Positions 40,674-47,421 of a stretch of DNA of 64,000 nucleotides are shown here, in pieces; the first letter of the stretch is position 1, and each line of letters begins with the position of its first letter. The stretch lies in NCBI GenBank assembly GCA_902494765.1, contig CABUUK010000001.1:62001-126000 (forward strand), read 5' to 3'. The notes beneath the pieces were generated by a model. It worked only from the letters and a program-made list of their open reading frames with translations, was not told the DNA's origin and ran no database searches. The stretch comes from an uncultured Collinsella sp. (GTDB lineage Bacteria > Actinomycetota > Coriobacteriia > Coriobacteriales > Coriobacteriaceae). The position numbers were made by a program, and so were the translations under genes.

Positions 40674-41306
40674 CTACAGCGTGCCCTTCTGGCGAGCCTG
40701 CTCAATCTCTTCGAGGGCCTCGGCGGGGGTGAACGAACAGGTGCCGTCGCCGAGCTTGACTACCTGGATTTCGTCACCGGCGTTGACCTCTCCGCCCTTT
40801 AGTACCACGCCGAAAACGCCCTCGTGGGGAAAGATGCAGTCGCCGGCGAGATAGTAGATGGCGCAACGGGTGTGGCAGACCTTGCCGATTTGGCTGATTT
40901 CGACGAGCACGTCGCTTCCAAGCTTGAGCTGTGTGCCCAAAGGGAGCGAGAGCAGGTTGATGCCCCGGGTTGTGAAGTTCTCCCCAAAGTCACCCTCGTG
41001 TACGTCGAGCCCGCGTGCCTGCGCCGTCTGGATGGACTCCGCGGCTAAAAAGGAAACCTGACGGTGCCAATGTCCGGCGTGCGCATCGGTGGCGAGGCCA
41101 AATTGCTCTATAACGGTGTCGCGTCCATCGGCGACGGGCGACTTGCGAGTGCCCTTGTGTACCGACGTGTTGATCGAGACGATGTGGGCGGGTCCGTTGT
41201 AGGCGTCGTTTGCCGTGCACAGGGGAGCGGTCGCTTTCGCACGTTTCGCCAGCTCGCGCCTCGCGGCATTGAGGATGGGATTATCGGTCGGATGGTCTTG
41301 GGGCAC
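40674..41306 (-). CDS. MOSC domain protein
   Basis: 210 residues; the MOSC domain core is FGLATDAHAGHWHRQVSFLA, GDFGENFTTRGINLLSLPLG and the invariant cysteine in GKVCHTRCAIYYLAGDCIFP. MOSC proteins handle sulfur in molybdenum-cofactor or other metal-sulfur assembly; stand-alone bacterial members are poorly understood. No other molybdenum gene is nearby. Start is the GTG at 41306. Confidence 0.85.
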   Translation of the reverse strand: MPQDHPTDNPILNAARRELAKRAKATAPLCTANDAYNGPAHIVSINTSVHKGTRKSPVADGRDTVIEQFGLATDAHAGHWHRQVSFLAAESIQTAQARGLDVHEGDFGENFTTRGINLLSLPLGTQLKLGSDVLVEISQIGKVCHTRCAIYYLAGDCIFPHEGVFGVVLKGGEVNAGDEIQVVKLGDGTCSFTPAEALEEIEQARQKGTL

Positions 41307-41540
41307 GTGCGCGCCTTTCGCTCGAGGATGTCAATACACTGAATCCTACAACAATGGTAGGTTCATTGCCCGTTGTCATACAACGGTGAGCGCCGTCTTC
41401 GTGCTGGCCTTCGTGCTGGACGATTACGTCGATTGCCATAGATACGGTGGAGCTTTGGGCGCCGGCGGCTTGGCACGCTAAAATAAATCAGTTGCGCAAA
41501 GACCGCCCGTTGTGTGGGCAGTTCATGATAGGAAGTTTCC

Positions 41541-42797
41541 ATGGCATTGCAATTTACAGAGCGCGAGTTCATTCCCGTGCTGCTTGGTGGCGACATCAAC
41601 GCCTATTCGGTGGCGCGCGCCTTCTACGAGGAGTACCAGGTCAAGAGTCTGGTCTTTGGCAAGTATCAGACGGGTCCCGCGTACCGCAGCCAGATTATCG
41701 ACTACACGCCCAACGTGGATATCGACACCATGCCCGTGATGCTCAAAACCGTCAACGGCATTGCCCAAGCGCATGCCGACAAGACTATTGTCCTTGTGGG
41801 CTGCGGCGACAACTATGTCGCTCTCGTGGCTCAAGCCAAGGATGCTCATGAGCTGGCGGATAACATCGTCGCTCCCTACGCGCCCTACAGCATGCTCGAG
41901 CAGTGCCAGAAGAAGGAGATCTTCTACGAGCTGTGCGAGAAGCATGGCGTGCCCTATCCACACACGTTTACCTTTACCAAGGCGATGCTCAATGCTCAGG
42001 GTGAGGCGCCTGCCGAAGTGCTCGACCAGATCGATTTTCCTTACCCGATGATTCTGAAGCCTTCTGACGGCATCATGTGGTGGCAGCATGAGTTCGAGGG
42101 CCAGAAGAAGGCCTATGAGATTGCCGACCGCGCCGAGCTGGAACAGGTCATTCGCGATTCGTATGCCAGCGGCTACACCGACGATCTGATCTTGCAGGAT
42201 CGCGTGCCCGGCAACGACGAGTACATGCGCGTGCTCACCAGCTATTCCGACCGCAACGGTAAGGTCCGCATGATGTGCCTGGGCCATGTGCTGCTCGAGG
42301 AGCATCAGCCCCACGGTGTCGGCAACCATGCCTGTATCATTACCGAGCCCAACGACGAACTCATGGGCGGCGTGCGCAAGTTGCTCGAGGACCTTCACTT
42401 TGTGGGCTATTCCAACTTTGACGTTAAGTACGACGAGCGCGACGGCTCGTTTAAGTTCTTCGATTTCAACACGCGCCAGGGCCGCAGCAACTACTACGTC
42501 ACTAACAGTGGCTTTAACGTTGCCAAGTATGTGGTGGACGAGTATGTGTTCAACCGCCCGTTTGAGCCGGAGTTTGTGACGGCGCAGGACGAGGCCCTGT
42601 GGATGGTCGTCCCCATGGGCGTCGTCGACAAGTACGTCAAGGATCCCGAGCTGCGCGCTAAGGTGCATCGCCTGGACAAGGAAGGTAAGGGCGCCGACCC
42701 TTCGTTTATGAAGGGCGACTTTGTCTTTAACCGCTGGCTGCGCATGTGGCACACCAAGCTGCGCCACTTTAAGCTGTTCAAGACGTATTACAAGTAG
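41541..42797 (+). CDS. ATP-grasp ligase resembling D-aspartate ligase of cell-wall cross-bridge synthesis
   Basis: 418 residues. The start FIPVLLGGDINAYSVARAFYEEY, the ATP-grasp segment PYPMILKPSDGIMWWQHEFEGQKKAYEI, MMCLGHVLLEEHQPHGVGNH and FFDFNTRQGRSNYYVTNSG align by eye over the full length with Enterococcus faecium D-aspartate ligase (Aslfm), which adds D-Asp to the side chain of lysine in UDP-MurNAc-pentapeptide. The next gene is an amino-acid racemase, which would supply D-Asp. I infer an Asp-containing peptidoglycan bridge; the exact acceptor residue is not readable. AGGAAG precedes the ATG. Confidence 0.8.
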   Translation: MALQFTEREFIPVLLGGDINAYSVARAFYEEYQVKSLVFGKYQTGPAYRSQIIDYTPNVDIDTMPVMLKTVNGIAQAHADKTIVLVGCGDNYVALVAQAKDAHELADNIVAPYAPYSMLEQCQKKEIFYELCEKHGVPYPHTFTFTKAMLNAQGEAPAEVLDQIDFPYPMILKPSDGIMWWQHEFEGQKKAYEIADRAELEQVIRDSYASGYTDDLILQDRVPGNDEYMRVLTSYSDRNGKVRMMCLGHVLLEEHQPHGVGNHACIITEPNDELMGGVRKLLEDLHFVGYSNFDVKYDERDGSFKFFDFNTRQGRSNYYVTNSGFNVAKYVVDEYVFNRPFEPEFVTAQDEALWMVVPMGVVDKYVKDPELRAKVHRLDKEGKGADPSFMKGDFVFNRWLRMWHTKLRHFKLFKTYYK

Positions 42798-42881
42798 ATG
42801 AGTGCGGCGCCCGTCCGGTTTGCATCGGGCGGGCGCGGGTATGATACGCGCAATTGCGCAAGCGTTACCAAGGAGGCGGCG

Positions 42882-43628
42882 ATGGAAAAGCTGGGAGTTA
42901 TCGGCGGCATGGGCGCCGAGGCCACGTCGTATTACTACGACCAGGTGGTGCGTCATACGGCTGCTGCCTGCGATCAGGAACATATCGACATGGTGGTGCT
43001 CTCCAAGTCGACCATGCCCGACCGCACGTTGGCCATTAAGACCGGCGAGCATGCCAAGCTGCTGGCGACCATGAAAGAGTGCGCCCAGGCACTCGAGTCG
43101 CTGGGCTGTGCGCACATTGCCATTCCCTGCAACACGTCGCACTACTTCTACGACCAGATCCAGTCGTTTACGAAGGTGCCGATTATCCACATGCCGCGTG
43201 AGTCGGTGCGCTATGCTCTGGCCGGTGCGGTGATGGGGGAGTGCGAGTTCGATCCCAACCTGAGTATGCCGGCCGAGCCGGTGCACAAGATTGGCATTAT
43301 GGGAACCGATGGCACCGTGGGCGCGGGCGTCTACGGCCGCGAATGTAAGGCTGCGGGTGTTGAGGTTGTCTATCCCAGCGAGAAACGTCAGAACGATGTG
43401 ATGTCGCTTATCTACGATGATGTGAAGGCCGGGCGTGAGCCCGATATGGATAAGTTCGACCGTGTGATGTGGGAGTTTGCCCGTAGCGGCTGCGACCGCG
43501 TCATTCTGGCCTGCACCGAGCTCTCGGTGCTGCAAAAGTACCGAGAGATGCCCGAGATCACCCTCGACGCCATGGATGTCCTGGTGCGCGAATCCATCAT
43601 CCGCAGCGGCGCTCCCTACCGCCTCTAG
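42882..43628 (+). CDS. Aspartate/glutamate racemase family protein
   Basis: 248 residues of the cofactor-independent two-cysteine racemase family. The N-terminal cysteine region is AHIAIPCNTSHYFYDQI and the C-terminal one is DRVILACTELSVLQKY, both intact; the glycine-rich start VIGGMGAEATSYYYDQVV is that of the YgeA/aspartate racemase branch. It lies 84 bases after the D-aspartate-ligase-like gene and follows its own AAGGAGG, so the pair is likely one operon producing and using D-aspartate. Confidence 0.88.
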   Translation: MEKLGVIGGMGAEATSYYYDQVVRHTAAACDQEHIDMVVLSKSTMPDRTLAIKTGEHAKLLATMKECAQALESLGCAHIAIPCNTSHYFYDQIQSFTKVPIIHMPRESVRYALAGAVMGECEFDPNLSMPAEPVHKIGIMGTDGTVGAGVYGRECKAAGVEVVYPSEKRQNDVMSLIYDDVKAGREPDMDKFDRVMWEFARSGCDRVILACTELSVLQKYREMPEITLDAMDVLVRESIIRSGAPYRL

Positions 43629-43642
43629 CTTCCGACCTGTCA

Positions 43643-43670
43643 AAAAGGGACAGGTTAATTTTGGTAGGTT
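43643..43670. repeat. Copy of the GGACAGG repeat
   Basis: AAAAAGGGACAGGTTAATTT followed by TGGTAGGT; same family as 3073-3134. Confidence 0.5.
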
Positions 43671-43687
43671 TTATCTGGTGAAACAGT

Positions 43688-43725
43688 AAAGGCCTCGGCT
43701 CGTTTGGTGCGAGCCGAGGCCTTTT
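43688..43725. terminator. Bidirectional terminator between the racemase and ecfT genes
   Basis: AAAGGCCTCGGCTCG and CGAGCCGAGGCCTTTT pair around TTTGGTG. Confidence 0.88.
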
Positions 43726-43753
43726 GCGTTGGGCGGTTGCTGTCGGTGGTGAA

Positions 43754-44500
43754 CTAGAACAGGAAGCCGATGGCGATGAGGGCGATGCTGACGATGAGTA
43801 CGGCGATGTCCAGGCCCTTGATGGGGTAGCGCTTGTACGAGCTGGCGCGCGTACGCAGATAGAAGCCGCGCTGTTCTGCCGCCAAGGCTGTGGCATCGGT
43901 CTTGCCCACGCTCGAGATGAGCAGTGGCACACACAGTGGCAGCATGAGCTTAAGCTTCTTGATGGGGTTCTTGGTGTCGTACTCGACGCCGCGTGCGGTC
44001 TGCGCCTCCATGATGGCGTTCATCTCCTGACCAAACACCGGCACAAAGCGCAGCGCCGTGGTAAAGGTGAAGGCATAGCGATACGGCACGTGCAGCACCT
44101 CGACGCAGGCGTTGGCAAGGTCGTTGAGCTTGGTCACCATGAGCATGAGGATGAGTGGTAACGCCACGCCCAGCAGGCGCAGGCAGGCCTTCGATCCTGT
44201 GATGAGACCCGTGTCGGTGATAAAGTTCCACACCACGTTGCCATCGCGCATAAAGGCCAGCTGGAGCACCAGCATGATAAGCGCGAGCGGAATCAGCAAC
44301 TTGAGCAGCGAGAGCAGACGGTCGATGACACCGGCATAGGCACCCAGCGCAAGGGTGAGTGCCAAAAAGCCCAACAGCGCCACGTAGGTGTCGGACAAGA
44401 AGATGCCGACGATGATGGCGGCGGCGAGGCCCAGTTTGACGACGGGGTTCAGGCGATGCAGTAGCGTATCGCCCGGCATGTAGTCGATGACGTTAACCAC
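43754..44500 (-). CDS. ecfT: ECF transporter T component
   Basis: A 248-residue CbiQ/EcfT-type membrane protein with about five helices. The coupling helices carry the Ala-Arg-Gly motif ARG in EAQTARGVEYD, which contacts the ATPase. The start codon GTG at 44500 overlaps the ATPase gene by 8 bases; the longer frame to 44533 is inside that gene. With the fused ATPase and the S component upstream it completes a dedicated (group I) energy-coupling-factor importer. The Trp leader predicts tryptophan as the substrate. Confidence 0.88.
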   Translation of the reverse strand: MVNVIDYMPGDTLLHRLNPVVKLGLAAAIIVGIFLSDTYVALLGFLALTLALGAYAGVIDRLLSLLKLLIPLALIMLVLQLAFMRDGNVVWNFITDTGLITGSKACLRLLGVALPLILMLMVTKLNDLANACVEVLHVPYRYAFTFTTALRFVPVFGQEMNAIMEAQTARGVEYDTKNPIKKLKLMLPLCVPLLISSVGKTDATALAAEQRGFYLRTRASSYKRYPIKGLDIAVLIVSIALIAIGFLF

Positions 44501-46244
44501 GGTGGACCATCTCCTTGGTAATTCGAACGACATCGGTGACCTCGCTCACCTGCGCAAAAGCGGGCGAGACGGAAGATGCCAGACGGCGCGAGAGTTCAAT
44601 AACCTGGGGAGGCTCCACGTAGGCACGCCGCATGAGATCGATGTTCGAGAATAGCTCGTGCGTGCGGCCGCGGTCGAGGATGCGACCGTCGGCCATTACC
44701 ACAATGCGCTCGGCAAAATCCGAGACGACTTCCATATCGTGGCAAACCATGATAACGGCGCAACCGCGCTCGGCCATGGTGCGCACCGTTTCCATGACGG
44801 TCATGCACTCGCGGTAATCAAGGCCGCTCGTGGGCTCGTCGAGCACGACGATCTTGGGCTCAACCACTACGACGGAGGCAAGCGCCACCATTTGTCGCTG
44901 ACCGCGCGAGAGCGAGAAGGGCGCCTCGTCGGCCGGCAAGCCAAAGCGGTCGATGACGAGTTGGGCACGACGCAGAGCCTCGGCACGGTCCATGCCGCCA
45001 AGCTCCAAGCCAAAGGCGACCTCGTCGAGCACGGTGTCCTTGCAGATCTGGCGGTCGGGGTTTTGGAAGAGGGTCGCGACCTCGCGAGCGATGCGGCTCG
45101 TGGGAACGGCTGCGGTATCCAGTCCCGTGACGCGCACGCTGCCCGAGGCGGGCTTAAGCAGGCCTGTGAGCAGTTTGGTGAGCGTGGTCTTGCCGGCGCC
45201 GTTTTGGCCGACGATGCCCACGAGCTCGCCAGGATAGAGCGTCAGGCTAAGGTCGTGTACGGCGGCTCCGCCATTGGGATAGGCAAACTCAACATGGTCG
45301 AAGGTGAGTACGGGTTCGGCGTCCTTGGCATGAGGACGCAACGACGGTGCATGCGGGGAACCGGCGGGCGCCTGGGCTTCGATAGCCGCGTGTGCGGGGT
45401 CGACGATGCCCGAAATCAGGCGCTCGGCCTCATCGACATCCAAGCAGGGGGTGCCGCTTACCAGGCCATCGGTTTCGAGGCTATTGAAGATACGCGTGAC
45501 GCGAGGGCAGTCGACGCCGATGGCACGGAGCTCGTCGGTATGCGCGAAGACCTCGTGTGGCTCGCCCTGCAGCGCGATTTCGCCATGATTGAGCACGAGC
45601 ACGCGGTTGCAGTACTCCGAAAGCAGGGCGACCTTTTGCTCAACGACGACGATGGTGATGCCGAGTGCACGGTTGGCCTCACGCAGGGTCTCGAAAACCA
45701 GCGTGGAGCTGGCGGGGTCGAGTGCCGCGGTGGGCTCGTCGAGAACCAAGACGCGCGGACGCATGGCGAGGATGGCGGCGATGGCCACTTTTTGCTTCTG
45801 TCCGCCCGAGAGGGTGGCGATCTCGCGGTCGCGCAGGTCGCTGATGCCGACGGTCTCGAGCGTTTCGCTCACGCGCTGCTCGATCTGGTCGTGGGGAACG
45901 CCAAAGTTCTCGAGGCCAAAGAGCATCTCGTCCTCGACGACCGAAGCGACCATCTGCGTGTCGATATCCTGCAGCACACTGCTGACGATTTGCGAGACGT
46001 CGGTGAGCGAGACTTCGCAGGTGTCGTGGCCGTCGACCATGACGGACCCATAGAACGTGCCGGTGTAGTGGTGGGGCACGGCACCCGACAGGCAGGCGGC
46101 AAGCGTGGACTTGCCGGCGCCCGAGGGCCCGATGATGCCGATGAAATCTCCCTTGTTCACGCTGAGCGAGATGTGGCTGAGCGCCTGCTCGGTCTGCGTG
46201 CCATAGGAGAACGAGACATCGTCGACGTTGATGATCGTTTCCAT
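44493..46244 (-). CDS. ECF transporter ATPase with two fused ABC domains (EcfA-EcfA')
   Basis: 583 residues with two complete ATP-binding cassettes: GPSGAGKST / LSGGQKQK / VLDEPTAALDP in the first, and GQNGAGKTT / VVLDEPTSGLD in the second. The second signature is LSRGQRQM, with Arg in place of the second Gly of LSGGQ. Fused EcfA pairs are known in YkoD-type systems. It energises the membrane proteins encoded around it. It lies 213 bases after the S-component gene and overlaps ecfT. Confidence 0.9.
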   Translation of the reverse strand: METIINVDDVSFSYGTQTEQALSHISLSVNKGDFIGIIGPSGAGKSTLAACLSGAVPHHYTGTFYGSVMVDGHDTCEVSLTDVSQIVSSVLQDIDTQMVASVVEDEMLFGLENFGVPHDQIEQRVSETLETVGISDLRDREIATLSGGQKQKVAIAAILAMRPRVLVLDEPTAALDPASSTLVFETLREANRALGITIVVVEQKVALLSEYCNRVLVLNHGEIALQGEPHEVFAHTDELRAIGVDCPRVTRIFNSLETDGLVSGTPCLDVDEAERLISGIVDPAHAAIEAQAPAGSPHAPSLRPHAKDAEPVLTFDHVEFAYPNGGAAVHDLSLTLYPGELVGIVGQNGAGKTTLTKLLTGLLKPASGSVRVTGLDTAAVPTSRIAREVATLFQNPDRQICKDTVLDEVAFGLELGGMDRAEALRRAQLVIDRFGLPADEAPFSLSRGQRQMVALASVVVVEPKIVVLDEPTSGLDYRECMTVMETVRTMAERGCAVIMVCHDMEVVSDFAERIVVMADGRILDRGRTHELFSNIDLMRRAYVEPPQVIELSRRLASSVSPAFAQVSEVTDVVRITKEMVHRG

Positions 46245-46292
46245 GGATACCTTTCATAGTCATTGGGGACAGTCTTAAATGACCAGTTGTTT

Positions 46293-46331
46293 AAGACCGT
46301 CCCAAAAAAGTTCGTTGTTTGGGACGGTCTT
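46293..46331. repeat. Hairpin of a dispersed GGGACGGTCTT repeat
   Basis: AAGACCGTCCCAAA and TTTGGGACGGTCTT form a perfect 14-base stem around an 11-base loop between the S and ATPase genes. Confidence 0.6.
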
Positions 46332-46351
46332 TGGTGGTGAAGCACGGAGAC

Positions 46352-46450
46352 GGCTTTACGAGGGGGCCCAGGTTGGCGCGAAAGAGGAGCGAAGCGTACT
46401 TGGGTACGCGAGCGACGAATGAACGCCAAGATGGGGTGGCTCGTAAAGCC
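46352..46450. repeat. 99-bp palindromic element, copy B
   Basis: Arms GGCTTTACGAGGGGGCCCAG and its near-complement ending CTCGTAAAGCC enclose the core GAAAGAGGAGCGAAGCGTAC ... GACGAATGAACG shared with 30893-30990. It lies inside the ECF operon, between S and ATPase genes. Confidence 0.7.
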
Positions 46451-46457
46451 GAGCGGG

Positions 46458-47030
46458 TTAGTTGAGCCTAAGGGCCTTCTGGATGGGCAGGTAGAGGGCG
46501 CCGACCAGAATGGCGTTAAAGACGGCGGTCATGGCGACGACGGGCAACATGGCGGCGGCGAGCTCGCCTACCACGCCGAGCATGGCCATCTTGATGACCA
46601 TGAAGATGACGCCGGAGACAAAGGTGGTCAGGAAGGTTGCAACAATGGCGACGGCAGGCTTGACCTGACCGTTCTTGCCGGCGGCGTTGACGATGCCGGC
46701 CATGAGCATGGCGGCGATGCCCTCGGCGGCAAAATCGACGAACGGCGAAGTGGTGGTGATCTGGATCACGGCAGCCGAGATGAGGCCGATGACGAGCGCT
46801 TGGCCGATGTTAGGGCGAACGACCAGGATGGTGAGGCAGAAGGCCGAGATGATGAACTCGGGGCTGATCATGCCGCCCGAGATGCCCGAGATGGCCTTGC
46901 CGACGGTGAAGTTGAGGATGAAGCCTGCAGCGAGCAGGATGGCGAGCAGGACGAGAGCGCGGACGTCGAGTTTGCCGCGGTCGGCGGTCTGGACGGTGCG
47001 GGGCTGGGCGGCGGTGGTGTTCTGAGACAT
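46458..47030 (-). CDS. ECF transporter S component, TrpP-like (predicted tryptophan)
   Basis: A 190-residue integral membrane protein with about six helices. The hydrophilic start (MSQNTTAAQPRTVQTADRGK) is followed by LVLLAILLAAGFILNF; the central QALVIGLISAAVIQITTTSP resembles B. subtilis TrpP by eye, which is an ECF-type tryptophan importer. Its leader holds three tandem Trp codons followed by a terminator, which independently predicts tryptophan control. The ATG at 47030 has AAAGGA upstream; the frame to 47060 is not supported. Confidence 0.82.
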   Translation of the reverse strand: MSQNTTAAQPRTVQTADRGKLDVRALVLLAILLAAGFILNFTVGKAISGISGGMISPEFIISAFCLTILVVRPNIGQALVIGLISAAVIQITTTSPFVDFAAEGIAAMLMAGIVNAAGKNGQVKPAVAIVATFLTTFVSGVIFMVIKMAMLGVVGELAAAMLPVVAMTAVFNAILVGALYLPIQKALRLN

Positions 47031-47075
47031 GGTGAAAATCCTTTCGGAATGGGGGTGCAAGAGAAAAGCGGAGGC

Positions 47076-47205
47076 GCGTGATGCGAATGCGATCGGGCTC
47101 GAGATAGAAAAAGGCCCCCGGTCGAAACCGGAGGCCTTCCAATCACCTAGAGCGCAAAAACAGGCGTGAGGGACTCACTGTCGACCGATCGTATTCGCAT
47201 CACGC
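47076..47205. promoter_or_regulatory. Inverted repeat enclosing the trp-leader terminator
   Basis: The 21-base segment at 47185-47205 (just after the Trp codons, inside the leader peptide gene) is complementary at 20 of 21 positions to 47076-47096, which lies beyond the terminator. It could form a long stem enclosing the terminator in readthrough transcripts. Confidence 0.65.
47108..47138 (-). terminator. Attenuator terminator of the predicted tryptophan ECF operon
   Basis: On the minus strand AAGGCCTCCGGT-TTCG-ACCGGGGGCCTT followed by TTTC; it lies between the leader peptide and the S-component gene, so transcription must read through it. Confidence 0.85.
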
Positions 47206-47243
47206 CACCACCAGTTGTTGAGAGACTTCATCGTGTTCTTCAT
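47175..47243 (-). CDS. 22-residue Trp leader peptide
   Basis: Translates as MKNTMKSLNNWWWRDANTIG RQ, with GAAAGGAG 7 bases before the ATG. Three consecutive TGG codons lie at 47205-47213 in a 22-codon frame. It precedes a terminator and then the ECF S-component gene, exactly the arrangement of trp attenuation leaders. Ribosome stalling at the Trp codons when charged tRNA-Trp is scarce should change leader folding and allow readthrough. Confidence 0.88.
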   Translation of the reverse strand: MKNTMKSLNNWWWRDANTIGRQ

Positions 47244-47301
47244 GTCGGTGGCTCCTTTCGTGATGCCGTGGCGCGGTCGCACCTAGTTGCTGTTGCGCTG
47301 C

Positions 47302-47310
47302 ACTATAGCA
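47302..47310 (-). promoter_or_regulatory. Extended -10 promoter of the trp-leader ECF operon
   Basis: Minus-strand TGCTATAGT is an extended -10 (TG-N-TATAGT) about 60 bases before the leader ATG; no clear -35. Confidence 0.55.
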
Positions 47311-47371
47311 CAGCAAAGTGTTTGCGGGGAAATCTTTTTTGAAAAGATTTCAGCGGTGTTTCCCGCCGGTC

Positions 47372-47409
47372 AAAAAGGCGGGCGGGACGAACCGTGCCAT
47401 CCCGCCCGC
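47372..47409 (-). terminator. Terminator after the C69 dipeptidase gene
   Basis: Minus-strand GCGGGCGGGA and TCCCGCCCGC stem followed by TTTTT, 13 bases past the stop. Confidence 0.88.
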
Positions 47410-47421
47410 ACCAGTGAGGGA

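Noticed and set aside
41523..43643. 706-residue minus-strand frame opposite the ligase and racemase genes
   Set aside because: Antisense shadow of two well-supported genes; no motifs.
44658..46259. 533-residue plus-strand frame opposite the ECF ATPase
   Set aside because: Shadow of a gene with two complete ABC domains.
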